Source of the DNA: a virus
Length of the DNA: 40,855 nt
IMG/VR virus record: IMGVR_UViG_3300005340_000054
Coordinates: 1 to 40,855 of that record
Direction: 5' to 3' (one strand)
Position 1 is the stretch's first letter. Every line of letters begins with the position of its first letter. The translations under genes and the position numbers were made by a program. Of this stretch, positions 16,484 to 23,350 are shown piece by piece. The notes beneath the pieces were generated by a model that saw only the letters and a list, made by a program, of their open reading frames with translations, ran no database searches and was not told where the DNA came from.

Positions 16484-16840
16484 GTGAAACGCCTACTGAT
16501 CGCATCCGCCCTGCTACTGCTGACGGCCTGCGCCACCTTCGGCCCGGCGCCCAAGACCTTCAACCAGCGCCTGGCTGTCGGCATTACCACCGTGACCGCC
16601 GCGCGTACCACCGCACTGACGCTGCTGACGGCCGGCAAGATCAACGCCGACGACGCCACCAACGTCAACAAGCAGGCCGACGTGGCGCGCGAAGGCCTCG
16701 AACTGGCGCGCACCATCCACGCGTCGCTGCCAGAGCAGGGAGACGCCAAACTGCTGGCGGTGCAGCTCGGCATCGATGGCCTGAAAAGTTACCTCTGTTC
16801 CCGTGACAAGTCGCAGCCCCTCTGCGTAGGTGCCCCATGA
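16484..16840 (+). CDS. Phage lipoprotein
   Basis: This 118-residue protein has a type II signal peptide (MKRLLIASALLLLTAC), with the lipidated cysteine at position 16. The mature part is helical (TFNQRLAVGITTVTAARTTA, then DDATNVNKQADVAREGLELA). Similar lipoproteins are often found near phage lysis genes. It could act as an outer-membrane spanin partner, but it lacks the proline-rich linker of typical Rz1. The GTG start has GGAGG seven bases upstream, so it begins a new rightward unit after the leftward pair. Confidence 0.7.
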   Translation: MKRLLIASALLLLTACATFGPAPKTFNQRLAVGITTVTAARTTALTLLTAGKINADDATNVNKQADVAREGLELARTIHASLPEQGDAKLLAVQLGIDGLKSYLCSRDKSQPLCVGAP

Positions 16841-17028
16841 ACAACATCCTCGTTGCCCTCACCCTGCTGGATCAGTTCCTGGCGCGCGCACAGGGCATTG
16901 GAGCGCTACTGCAGAAGGCCCAGTCCGAAGGTCGCGACCTGACTGAAAGCGAGCTGGATGGCCTCCTGCAAGCCGATGCGGCGGCACGGGACGCGCTGGC
17001 TGCGGCTATTGCACGGGTGCGGCCATGA
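16837..17028 (+). CDS. Small helical protein downstream of lipoprotein
   Basis: This 63-residue all-helical protein (LVALTLLDQFLARAQGIGAL, then ESELDGLLQADAAARDAL) has no signal or membrane span. ATGA overlap with the lipoprotein gene and with the next gene shows one operon. A partner role for the lipoprotein is possible. Its function is unknown. Confidence 0.6.
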   Translation: MNNILVALTLLDQFLARAQGIGALLQKAQSEGRDLTESELDGLLQADAAARDALAAAIARVRP

Positions 17029-17594
17029 AGGCGCTGGCGGGCCTCCTGCTGGCGCTGGTGGCCACGGCGGTACAGGCCGCCCCCTCCATGTCCTTCAGCG
17101 TCGCCACCGGCAATACCCCGACCCTGACGTGGGACTGCGGGGCCGGCGCCACCGGCGCCACGGCCTCGGGATCATGGACTGGCAACAAGGCGGTCAGTGG
17201 ATCGCAGGTGGCGGCAGCGATCACCGATACGGCCAATTACTCGCTGGCCTGCAACTTCGCCGGCAAAAGCTCCATCGCGCTGAATTGGAGCCTGGTCACG
17301 AAGAACACGGATGGCTCGACCATCACCGACTTGGCGGGCTACAAGATCTACCGCGGCACATCGGCGGGTAATCTGACTCTGTTGACGACGGTGGCATCGC
17401 CCAGCACGCTGACGTACACGGATGCAGGCCTTGCGCCGGGCACGTACTTCTACGGCATCACGGCCTACACCACGGCAGGCGTGGAGTCTCAGCAGGCGAT
17501 CCTGGGTAGCAGCGTTGCATCGGGCACCTCGACGCTGACGGCATCGGTGAAGATCACGGTGCCGGCGGCGCCGACGGGCGGGACGGTAAACTGA
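17025..17594 (+). CDS. Secreted protein with fibronectin type III domain
   Basis: This 189-residue protein has an N-terminal signal peptide (residues 1-19) with a VQA-A cleavage site, so the mature form is exported. Residues 20-80 are Ser/Thr/Gly-rich with one pair of cysteines (C33, C67). Residues about 88-165 have the Fn3 pattern ALNWSLV, YKIYRGTS, YTDAGLAPGTYFYGITAY. Fn3 domains act in binding or as spacers. It may modify the cell surface or block superinfection. Its 3' end overlaps the leftward gene 17554-17895 by 41 bases. Confidence 0.72.
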   Translation: MKALAGLLLALVATAVQAAPSMSFSVATGNTPTLTWDCGAGATGATASGSWTGNKAVSGSQVAAAITDTANYSLACNFAGKSSIALNWSLVTKNTDGSTITDLAGYKIYRGTSAGNLTLLTTVASPSTLTYTDAGLAPGTYFYGITAYTTAGVESQQAILGSSVASGTSTLTASVKITVPAAPTGGTVN

Positions 17595-17895
17595 CGCCTC
17601 GATCCTCATAAGCTGGGCCAAGCATCGCAGCGTATTGATCCATGGTGGTACGGGGAGGCAGGCGACCTCCCCACCAGTCAAGAATGCAGTCCCATAGCGT
17701 ACGTCTCGGCTCTGGCTCATCGTAGCCGAGACTGCAGTTCCACTGGTTTTCGCTGCGTGAAACTTCCTTGCCATCGCGGCCATAGGTGATCGAATACCCG
17801 CCGAGATAGAGCCGGCCATTTTCGACCTTTCGCGTCTGCACGATCTCGACATAGCCGTAGAGAATGTTGAGCATGATTGGTGTGTCGTCGTTCAT
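17554..17895 (-). CDS. Hypothetical protein, last gene of the leftward operon
   Basis: This 113-residue protein is beta-rich at the start (VEIVQTRKVENGRLYLGGYS) and has a Trp-rich middle (LWDCILDWWGGRLPPR) and a Pro/Ser/Ala tail. GGGGAGG precedes the ATG, which overlaps the upstream stop. Its 3' end runs into the convergent Fn3 gene, with no clear terminator between. Its function is unknown. Confidence 0.65.
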   Translation of the reverse strand: MNDDTPIMLNILYGYVEIVQTRKVENGRLYLGGYSITYGRDGKEVSRSENQWNCSLGYDEPEPRRTLWDCILDWWGGRLPPRTTMDQYAAMLGPAYEDRGVSLPSRPSAPPAP

Positions 17896-18080
17896 GTTCC
17901 CTCCCCATCAGAGCGAAGCTTGCGGACAAACTCTTTGCGAGTACGCTTAAGTCCCATGGCGGCAATTTCCTTTGGGCTTAGGATGTTGTTCCCGGCTGGG
18001 TTATGAATCCAATCTAAGTGCCACCGCATATGGCGGATGCGCGCGCGCAGGTTGCGGATCGTTTCCTGATCTTTGTTCAT
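17892..18080 (-). CDS. Small basic helical protein
   Basis: This is a 62-residue protein rich in Arg, Lys and His (NLRARIRHMRWHLDWIHNPA, then GLKRTRKEFVRKLRSDGE). It could bind nucleic acid, judged by charge and helix content only. It is joined to both neighbours by ATGA overlaps. Confidence 0.6.
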   Translation of the reverse strand: MNKDQETIRNLRARIRHMRWHLDWIHNPAGNNILSPKEIAAMGLKRTRKEFVRKLRSDGEGT

Positions 18081-18298
18081 GGCGTTTCTGATTCAGCGGG
18101 GCGCTCACGTTCCAGTAGGAACAGATACAAGGGTGCTTCATGGCCGCAGATTCCCGGCCTAATCGCCGTAGAGATTACGGACCATCCATTCTTCAAATGC
18201 TCGTCGAGTGTTCCATGCCTGGAATCAGGGTAGTCCGGGCCTTCCAATTGACCGCCATAGCGTATTTCAGTCAGACGCAAGGATGCGTATTGCTTCAT
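18077..18298 (-). CDS. Hypothetical protein
   Basis: This 73-residue protein starts MKQYASLRLTEIRYGGQLEG. ATG 18298 was chosen because GGGAG lies just upstream; a longer frame extends to 18424 but runs through the previous gene. It looks like a small alpha/beta fold (DEHLKNGWSVISTAI, then LYLFLLERER). No family was recognised. Confidence 0.6.
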   Translation of the reverse strand: MKQYASLRLTEIRYGGQLEGPDYPDSRHGTLDEHLKNGWSVISTAIRPGICGHEAPLYLFLLERERPAESETP

Positions 18299-18597
18299 AG
18301 CTTCTCCCTTGGAGTATTCTGTAAGCACAGCTCCTGCAATTCTTGACGCGCGCGCTTCCGCCAGTCGCCTTCGCTGCATGAAGGCGACTCGCCCCAAGTG
18401 ATGTGACCATTGAGCAGCGAACATTTGTAATAGCTTTCTTCGGGATCGTTCTGAACTTCCCAGCGCGGAATTGGTTTCCCAATGTTGTTCGTGGGAGTGT
18501 CCCCATTGAACGGGCAGTGAGCGCAGCCGAAACCGGGTCCGTACGATGAGTGCTCATCACGAACCACGTAATCGAGGGCGGGCGTAGTCCTATCCAT
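18295..18597 (-). CDS. Cysteine-containing hypothetical protein
   Basis: This 100-residue protein has a CAHCPFNGD motif near residue 26 and further cysteines (YYKCSLLNGH, SPSCSEGDW, ELCLQN). The set CxxC...C...C could hold a metal. ATG 18597 has GGAG seven bases upstream and overlaps the previous stop by eight bases. A GTG at 18603 is too close to that site. Its function is unknown. Confidence 0.62.
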   Translation of the reverse strand: MDRTTPALDYVVRDEHSSYGPGFGCAHCPFNGDTPTNNIGKPIPRWEVQNDPEESYYKCSLLNGHITWGESPSCSEGDWRKRARQELQELCLQNTPREKL

Positions 18598-18832
18598 GTT
18601 CACTCTCCCTGGGCGTAGGCGGAACCCTTCCTTTCAGCACGACAGAATCCCAGCTCAAGTCTTGCATGTAACTGAAAATGGCAATGCAAAGGAAGATGGG
18701 ACCCATCGCAGGCGTGAAAAGGATAATGACAGCATCGCGAAGCGTGATCGGATAGCCATCCCACCAATGCTTTGCAGCAAGGGGAATCGCAGGCACGACT
18801 CCGAGCAGCGCCCAAAGAATGACGTACATCAT
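18590..18832 (-). CDS. Small membrane protein, two predicted spans
   Basis: This 80-residue protein has two hydrophobic helices (about 3-17 YVILWALLGVVPAIP and 30-50 AVIILFTPAMGPIFLCIAIF) and a short charged C-terminal tail. ATG 18832 has GGAG seven bases upstream and overlaps the preceding TGA. It is probably an inner-membrane protein. Small early membrane proteins sometimes block superinfection or alter host physiology, but nothing here shows which. Confidence 0.65.
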   Translation of the reverse strand: MMYVILWALLGVVPAIPLAAKHWWDGYPITLRDAVIILFTPAMGPIFLCIAIFSYMQDLSWDSVVLKGRVPPTPRESEHG

Positions 18833-19188
18833 TTCTGCTCTCCGCCGTCTGCAGCCGATAGTGCGGCATCCACGTAAGTTCTCACGCGTTCGGCGGCATC
18901 GCTTGTAAGTGTGCTGTATTTCATTAGCGCATCCGTCCACGCCTTGTATCGCGCCGCACCCGTCCTCGATACTTCAAGGTGAGCCTTCAGGGCTTCAATC
19001 TCGCCACGCGATGACTGGCATCCATACCAGAACGGGTGCCAAGCCTTGCGCACCTCAAGCACACAGCTGTTGTCCTGCATGCTGGTCTCGTAGAGATAGG
19101 TTGCGAACTCGCGGCGGGTAGCGTCAGGCGCATCCTTCCAGCCGGCAGTGCCTTCCATCATCTCCAGCAGATCGTAGTGCACGCTCAT
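18829..19188 (-). CDS. Hypothetical helical protein
   Basis: This 119-residue protein starts MSVHYDLLEMMEG at ATG 19188, where the codon overlaps the preceding stop. It is mostly helical, with two cysteines (C48, C61) and a charged middle (RGEIEALKAHLEV). No family was recognised. Confidence 0.62.
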   Translation of the reverse strand: MSVHYDLLEMMEGTAGWKDAPDATRREFATYLYETSMQDNSCVLEVRKAWHPFWYGCQSSRGEIEALKAHLEVSRTGAARYKAWTDALMKYSTLTSDAAERVRTYVDAALSAADGGEQK

Positions 19189-19409
19189 GGCTTCTCGCCT
19201 GCGGTAGGCGCGAGCTTCGGGCATTGAAGATTCCCATGTTCTTCTCCGCAGATGAAACACTTGCCATCGAAGGCGAGCTGCGGAAACGTCGGTATTGGCG
19301 CTCTTGGGCGTAGTGGGTCAAAGATATCAGCCACCCTCTGCTCCAGGTTTGCGAGGCGCAATTCCAGCGCGTGGACCTTCTCTGCCATTCCAGGATCAAG
19401 TGTGGTCAC
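19185..19409 (-). CDS. Small coiled-coil protein with zinc-knuckle-like motif
   Basis: This 74-residue protein has a GTG start at 19409 overlapping the upstream stop (GTGA). Residues about 8-30 form a short coiled coil (MAEKVHALELRLANLEQRVA). The C-terminal part has CFICGEEHGNLQC, spaced C-x2-C-x3-H-x4-C. Retroviral zinc knuckles are C-x2-C-x4-H-x4-C, so this is one residue short of the canonical form. It could bind zinc and single-stranded nucleic acid. The coiled coil suggests a dimer. Confidence 0.6.
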   Translation of the reverse strand: MTTLDPGMAEKVHALELRLANLEQRVADIFDPLRPRAPIPTFPQLAFDGKCFICGEEHGNLQCPKLAPTAGEKP

Positions 19410-19744
19410 GGCTGCCCCGCGTCGGTAGTGAGGGATTCCCTGTACGTCTTCAAGCTCTGCGCCTCCGCGAACCACTGGCCATTGATGACACCACCCACCG
19501 GGTCCAGCCATCCCGCGCGCTTGATAGCCGCGATCTCATCCTTTTCGGTAACGACCACGTAGCGAGCCTTGGGGTCTTTCGGCGGGTCGGGGATGCGATA
19601 GCTGGCCTTGGTGATGCCGTTCGACAGCGAGTCGCCCCCAAGCTTTCGCAGGCGCTTGCTGACCGATACCGGCAGGGACACTTGCGAACGCTCCACGGGC
19701 TCGGTGTGCAGCTTGGGGCGGCCTCGGCCGCGCTTGGCGGTCAT
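19406..19744 (-). CDS. Possible DNA-binding protein with AT-hook-like and RHH-like parts
   Basis: The protein has 112 residues. The N-terminus has KRGRGRPKLH, which matches the AT-hook core GRP flanked by basic residues. Residues about 17-45 (ERSQVSLPVSVSKRLRKLGG, then DSLSNGI) look like a short beta strand plus helix of ribbon-helix-helix proteins. The C-terminal part is mixed (KARYVVVTEKDEIAAIKRAG). The combination points to a DNA-binding regulator of phage or host genes. The function is inferred. Confidence 0.55.
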   Translation of the reverse strand: MTAKRGRGRPKLHTEPVERSQVSLPVSVSKRLRKLGGDSLSNGITKASYRIPDPPKDPKARYVVVTEKDEIAAIKRAGWLDPVGGVINGQWFAEAQSLKTYRESLTTDAGQP

Positions 19745-20031
19745 TTGCCGATACTCGCTAGCATGGCGCTACCCTTAAAGCCGGCCTCATCAGCCAGCTT
19801 CTGCGCCGGACTGTCGGGCTGCAGACTGGTGGCGAGTTGAGATAGCGCGTTAACGGCATCTGTCAGGGCACGTACCAGATCGTCAGTAACACGCAGGAGA
19901 CCTACTCGGTCTCGCAGAATCTGCTGCATCCTATAGTACTCACGCGGGTTTGCCACAATCTCCGTGATCGGCTGCGATGTACGGGCGCGAATAGCCTCGA
20001 TGTCCACTGGCTCTATGGAGGACGCGCTCAT
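19741..20031 (-). CDS. Hypothetical helical protein
   Basis: This is a 96-residue protein starting MSASSIEP. I chose ATG 20031 because GAGGG lies seven bases upstream and the codon overlaps the previous stop. The ATG at 20037 is too close to that site. Helices dominate (EYYRMQQILRDRVGLLRVTD, then LVRALTDAVNALSQLATSLQ). No family was recognised. Confidence 0.6.
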   Translation of the reverse strand: MSASSIEPVDIEAIRARTSQPITEIVANPREYYRMQQILRDRVGLLRVTDDLVRALTDAVNALSQLATSLQPDSPAQKLADEAGFKGSAMLASIGK

Positions 20032-20330
20032 GCCCATTCCCTCACATCGCCCGGCTCCGGAAAGTCGTCAGTCTCGCGCTCGCCGCCCTCGTGGTACTCG
20101 CCGTCAACACGGGAGTAGGTGTAGCCGTCCGTGCGGGCTGCGGCATCGAACCCGCTGCGGAATGCCTGTGCCGGAGGGTTATTCCATTCGTCACCATACG
20201 GATTACTGGGGAACTCCAGCGGAGAATTCTCCTGATCCGCAAATACTTCGCGCCATGCGCGGCGACCAGCTTCAAAGGCAGCGACCTTAGCGCTGCCTGA
20301 CTCGGTGAGGACGATGGGCGACAGTTTCAT
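20028..20330 (-). CDS. Hypothetical protein, first gene after the internal promoter
   Basis: This 100-residue acidic protein (SKVAAFEAGRRAWREVF-type helix, then DEWNNPPAQAFRSGFDAA and a Glu/Asp-rich end) is small and soluble. The pattern 'aF.aGr.a....fA....NPY....w..aFrsGF.aa' is common in small phage proteins thought to cap or decorate. AGGAG lies six bases before the ATG. It follows the promoter/operator region 20340-20410. Confidence 0.62.
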   Translation of the reverse strand: MKLSPIVLTESGSAKVAAFEAGRRAWREVFADQENSPLEFPSNPYGDEWNNPPAQAFRSGFDAAARTDGYTYSRVDGEYHEGGERETDDFPEPGDVREWA

Positions 20331-20344
20331 TTGAGGCTCCTAGC

Positions 20345-20359
20345 GCCGGTAAATCCGGC
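20345..20359 (-). promoter_or_regulatory. Leader hairpin upstream of gene 20028-20330
   Basis: GCCGG-ATTTA-CCGGC (leftward strand) is a perfect 5-bp stem with a 5-base loop. It sits between the predicted transcript start (about 20361) and the ribosome site AGGAG (20341-20337). It could protect the 5' end or modulate translation. Confidence 0.45.
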
Positions 20360-20360
20360 A

Positions 20361-20410
20361 TAGGAATATCCTACACATTTATTCAGGCTGTGCAAGGAAT
20401 ATTTGTGTAG
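20361..20410 (-). promoter_or_regulatory. Internal leftward promoter with two dyads
   Basis: On the leftward strand TTGCAC (20395-20390) and TAGGAT (20373-20368) are spaced by 16 bases, a plausible sigma70 promoter. The -10 box lies inside the perfect dyad TAGGA-ATA-TCCTA (20361-20373). A second inverted repeat has arms 20371-20384 and 20397-20410 (12 of 14 positions match, 12-base spacer) and encloses the -35 box. The octamer AGGAATAT occurs at 20362 and 20395, 33 bp apart, about three helical turns. Together they look like a regulated promoter. Confidence 0.55.
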
Positions 20411-20427
20411 ATAAATAGTGCAGTGCG

Positions 20428-20613
20428 TCATGGCTGAATCTCATCCGCTGGCATCCACTCTGACTGACGTTTCCCTTCATCCCACCAGGACACAAAGTAG
20501 TCGCAGTGAGTGCCATCAAATCGCAGCAGGCGAACGACGCCAGGGCGTTCCAAGGCTGTAATCCGCACCTTCTGACCTACTGCGAACGCGAAAGGTACGG
20601 TCGATTCACTCAT
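20428..20613 (-). CDS. Small SH3/KOW-like protein
   Basis: This 61-residue beta-barrel-like protein (FAFAVGQKVRITALERPGVV, then RFDGTHCDYFVSWWDEGKRQ and SEWMPADEI) resembles small tudor/YodC-type folds, where VGQKVR starts a strand and W at the end marks the core. ATG 20613 overlaps the upstream stop by eight bases. It is followed leftward by the intergenic promoter region. Its function is unknown. Confidence 0.6.
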   Translation of the reverse strand: MSESTVPFAFAVGQKVRITALERPGVVRLLRFDGTHCDYFVSWWDEGKRQSEWMPADEIQP

Positions 20614-21121
20614 GTTTCTCGCTTCCAGGTTGGGAGAGGCGTCTGAATTCATCGAGCCGCGCTACATACTCGCAATCGTTCTCAGGCGACCAGAAGCCGT
20701 GTCCGCTCGCTTCCTCATAAAGTTGGCGCATCTGGCGCAGCGTGGCATCCATTGCTGCCGGCGTGACCGCAGGACGGAACGTATTTCCTGGGGCCAGTAG
20801 GCCATGGTCGTAGCGCAGTGCCATGCTGATCAGAAGGCCCTGCGATGGCTCCTTCGGCAGCTTGCCAGCATTGGCCTCCAACTCAGTCACACGCGCCTCT
20901 AATGCGGCTATACGCTCAGGTGCACCTGCAATGTAGTGGGCAATCTCATCGCGCGTGCCTCGCGGCGGGGAAGTGTAGGTGCTGTTCAGACTCGCCTTGC
21001 CAGTCACCTGGGCGATTGCAAGGCAGTCTCCATCCTCGGGATCGCGGCCGATGACATCACTGCCGCGCACTTCCCACTTGCGTTGCAGCCACCAATACGT
21101 CGGGAACAGCGGGTCTTTCAC
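20606..21121 (-). CDS. Hypothetical protein
   Basis: This 171-residue protein has a GTG start at 21121 overlapping the nuclease stop (GTGA), with AGGA eight bases upstream. The N-terminal region is aromatic and basic (FPTYWWLQRKWEVRGSDVIG). The middle is a coiled coil (ERIAALEARVTELEANAGKL) and the end is helical. No family was recognised. Confidence 0.62.
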   Translation of the reverse strand: MKDPLFPTYWWLQRKWEVRGSDVIGRDPEDGDCLAIAQVTGKASLNSTYTSPPRGTRDEIAHYIAGAPERIAALEARVTELEANAGKLPKEPSQGLLISMALRYDHGLLAPGNTFRPAVTPAAMDATLRQMRQLYEEASGHGFWSPENDCEYVARLDEFRRLSQPGSEKHE

Positions 21122-21666
21122 TTTTCGCTTCCTTGGAGGGGGAGTGCGCGAGTGCGGTCGTATCGCGCCCAATAGCGCACGGTCAGGACGCGGGCAATAT
21201 CCATCACTTCCTCTAGACCGATCTTGTCGGCGTTCTTCGACGGCTTGGCTTGCCGCTTTACATGGATGCCGACAGAGCCATCAGGCCGCAGGCGCATGAA
21301 CAGGACGCCGCTGGTGGGCGGTATGCACTCCTCCAGGCCGTCTTTCCAGATCGCCTCTGGCAGCGCGTAGTAGTGCTTCCAGATCTTCCGTGGATGGCTG
21401 CGACGCTCGACCTTGCGTAAGGCAGGCGGTATCCAGTGGCCGGCGTCAGTGTAGGCGCTGGTGTCGATCCACTTGTCTTTGCCGGCATCGGCTTTCAAGT
21501 CGGCGCGACTTATCTTTACTTCTACGTCCACCAGTCGCAGATCGTTGCGCACCACCAGCAGATCGCATTCGTCTCCGGTCCACTTGCAGTTCGGCACCAT
21601 CACCAACGCGCGACGGTCGAACACCATCACGGCGAGCGCGCGGGCAATGGCTTCCTCGGTCCACAT
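21118..21666 (-). CDS. PD-(D/E)XK nuclease-like protein, MmcB-type
   Basis: This is a 182-residue protein. The core is E33-C-D35-LLVVR followed by VDVEVKISRADL with E49-V-K51, which fits the D-(x)n-E-x-K signature of PD-(D/E)XK enzymes. MmcB-like proteins of this kind are predicted DNA-repair nucleases. The C-terminal half (RKIWKHYYALPEAIW, GVLFMRLRPDGSV) is conserved in style with that group. A TTG at 21669 has GGAGG eight bases upstream and may be the true start; I list ATG 21666. It could act on phage or host DNA. Confidence 0.68.
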   Translation of the reverse strand: MWTEEAIARALAVMVFDRRALVMVPNCKWTGDECDLLVVRNDLRLVDVEVKISRADLKADAGKDKWIDTSAYTDAGHWIPPALRKVERRSHPRKIWKHYYALPEAIWKDGLEECIPPTSGVLFMRLRPDGSVGIHVKRQAKPSKNADKIGLEEVMDIARVLTVRYWARYDRTRALPLQGSEK

Positions 21667-21670
21667 CAAG

Positions 21671-22072
21671 TCAACCGCCTCCGCTAGACGGCTGCTTGCG
21701 AATCAAGACAGGCTCCTCGGATTCCTCGTAACGATGGAAGCCGAGGAAATCCCCCTCAAATGCGTCCACGTACGGATTCATCCAATCAATGAACTTTTCG
21801 ATCTCGCCGCAGTAGTTCTTCAGGTTGCAGCGAACGCACAGATAGTACGAATTGCCGATGTCATCGAAACGCAGAGTGCTGTGCGTATCGGCGGCGAAAT
21901 AGTAGCTATCGGAACGAAGCATTGAGCCCCACCGGCTGGCCTCAAAGAGCGGGTGATTCGGCAGGGCTCCAGGCTCCGGCCCTCCAAGCATGTGCTGCAG
22001 CACAGCTATGACGTTCTCCGGCGTGTCCTCGCGGAGTTCGACGTTGTAGTGCAGTTCGGTATACATGCCCAT
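21671..22072 (-). CDS. Hypothetical phage protein, MGMYTEL family
   Basis: This 133-residue protein opens with MGMYTELHYNVELREDTPEN and continues with HMLGG, LPNHPLFEASRWGSM, a SYYF block and LKNYCGEIEKFIDWMNPYV. From memory this pattern recurs in small early proteins of many unrelated phages, always with unknown function. It is a soluble alpha/beta protein. GAGGG lies seven bases before the ATG, and a two-base gap separates it from the upstream stop. Confidence 0.75.
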   Translation of the reverse strand: MGMYTELHYNVELREDTPENVIAVLQHMLGGPEPGALPNHPLFEASRWGSMLRSDSYYFAADTHSTLRFDDIGNSYYLCVRCNLKNYCGEIEKFIDWMNPYVDAFEGDFLGFHRYEESEEPVLIRKQPSSGGG

Positions 22073-22074
22073 TG

Positions 22075-22269
22075 CTATTCCCTCTCACTAAGGGCAGCAC
22101 GCCCCTTTTCAGTAATGCCATGCGGCGCAGGTGTGCAGAGTCCCAGCATCACCATGCGACGAAACATCTGTCTCTGCGCAGATCGGGCGCGACATCCTGT
22201 ACTCCATGCCGTCCAGCCGTGGTCACGAATCCGCGTCAATCCAGCGCGCTGCGCCTTTGTCAGTTTCAC
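22075..22269 (-). CDS. Small winged-helix-like protein
   Basis: This is a 64-residue protein with a GTG start overlapping the upstream stop. LTKAQRAGLTRIRDHGWTAW, then QRQMFRRMVMLGLC and HGITEKGRAALSERE follow the helix-turn-helix-wing order of small winged-helix proteins (LTxxQ...L...G......T.KG...L). It may bind DNA or a protein partner. There is no further evidence. Confidence 0.62.
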   Translation of the reverse strand: MKLTKAQRAGLTRIRDHGWTAWSTGCRARSAQRQMFRRMVMLGLCTPAPHGITEKGRAALSERE

Positions 22270-22493
22270 GTACTCTCCCTCCTGCTCGACGGGCGGCGAA
22301 CCCGCGCGACTGCATTAATAGCCCGTGCATAGTTCCTGGCCGCCTCCATCAGCGCCTTGCGATGGACGCGGGTGTCCCACAAAGAGCGATTCTGCAGGGA
22401 CCAGTTCTCAGCCTCACGGATCAGATCGACAGCGGCTTCCTCCGCACGATTGATAGCCGTCTCGATGCGCTCGCCTTTCGTCATGATGGTCAT
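22266..22493 (-). CDS. Small helical protein
   Basis: This 75-residue all-helical protein (ERIETAINRAEEAAVDLIRE, then HRKALMEAARNYARAINAVA) has a basic end. GGGAG lies six bases before the ATG, which overlaps the upstream stop (ATGA). No family was recognised. Confidence 0.62.
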   Translation of the reverse strand: MTIMTKGERIETAINRAEEAAVDLIREAENWSLQNRSLWDTRVHRKALMEAARNYARAINAVARVRRPSSRREST

Positions 22494-22777
22494 GCGTCAC
22501 TCCCGCGCCCGTTCAGGGATAGGCCGAACTTGGCAGCAACCTTCGGCTTCCATTCGTCGTTCTGCATGTTGATGGTGTCGGCCACGGACTCCCACGAGCG
22601 CGGCTCAGGCGGGCTGTAGTAGGTGGTGCAGTCGCATGCCGGATGGAAGAACAGTTGGTCACCTTGCCGGCTGTAGAAGATCGTGGAGCCGCACAAGCTG
22701 CACTCACGCAAGTCCACATGCACCAGATTCGCTGCGATCATTGCGTCGCGGACTTGATCGCCAGTGACGTTATCCAT
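22490..22777 (-). CDS. Small zinc-ribbon-like protein
   Basis: This is a 95-residue protein. CSLCGSTIFYSRQGDQLFFH followed by PACDC gives CxxC...CxC, the layout of a small zinc ribbon. The N-terminal helix and C-terminal part (NDEWKPKVAAKFGLSL) flank it. ATG 22777 overlaps the upstream stop (ATGGATAA). A longer frame extends to 22933 inside the upstream gene and is rejected. Function unknown. Confidence 0.65.
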   Translation of the reverse strand: MDNVTGDQVRDAMIAANLVHVDLRECSLCGSTIFYSRQGDQLFFHPACDCTTYYSPPEPRSWESVADTINMQNDEWKPKVAAKFGLSLNGRGSDA

Positions 22778-23150
22778 GCTTCGTGTCCTTCGTTGGGGAT
22801 GTCGTTTCGACGGCCCCGCCGCAGTGCGGGCAGAAGTCGTACAGCTCCATGCCCGAATCCAAGTAGAACTCGTGCCCGCAGCCCGTGAGGTACAGGCTCG
22901 GATTGTCATGGTCATGCTCATATTCGCAGGCATGCACCGCCGCTGGTTCGTGCGGTTGCTCGCGTAGCAGCTTCACGCAGGCCAGCAGTTCATCGGCAAA
23001 GCTGGGATTCATGCCGCGCCACTCAGGCCAACCCCATCCCATGTTCTGCACGTCCTTGCGTTCGGCCCACAGTTCAAGGATGCACAGCGCTTCGCCGCGA
23101 CTCTTCGGAAGTCGCCCTTTCTCTTCTGTAGGCGGCAAAGTACCGCTCAT
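22770..23150 (-). CDS. Hypothetical protein with C-terminal zinc ribbon
   Basis: This is a 126-residue protein. The N-terminal 70 residues are helical (GEALCILELWAERKDVQNMG). The end has CEYEHDHDNPSLYLTGCGHE and then FCPHCGGAV. These cysteines and histidines suit a rubredoxin-like zinc site. ATG 23150 overlaps the upstream stop. No enzyme motif is visible. Confidence 0.65.
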   Translation of the reverse strand: MSGTLPPTEEKGRLPKSRGEALCILELWAERKDVQNMGWGWPEWRGMNPSFADELLACVKLLREQPHEPAAVHACEYEHDHDNPSLYLTGCGHEFYLDSGMELYDFCPHCGGAVETTSPTKDTKHG

Positions 23151-23350
23151 GACAGCACCAGATTCAGCCACTGCCGGACGCGGCGGACCTCTTCAATCGT
23201 CCACACTGCCTGCGGCTTGAAGTCGTTGTTGCTCGACCGGAACCAGCGACCGTCCGTCAGTTCGACATGGATACCCTGCGGCTTGATCTTGGCGGCTTCA
23301 CGCATCGCCTCCGCATCAACCGTATTTGCAGGACGGGATTCGGTGGTCAT
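23147..23350 (-). CDS. Hypothetical protein
   Basis: This 67-residue protein has an acidic N-terminal helix, a strand (GIHVELTDGRWFRSSNNDF) and a C-terminal helix (TIEEVRRVRQWLNLVL). ATGA overlaps join it to both neighbours. No family was recognised. Confidence 0.6.
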   Translation of the reverse strand: MTTESRPANTVDAEAMREAAKIKPQGIHVELTDGRWFRSSNNDFKPQAVWTIEEVRRVRQWLNLVLS

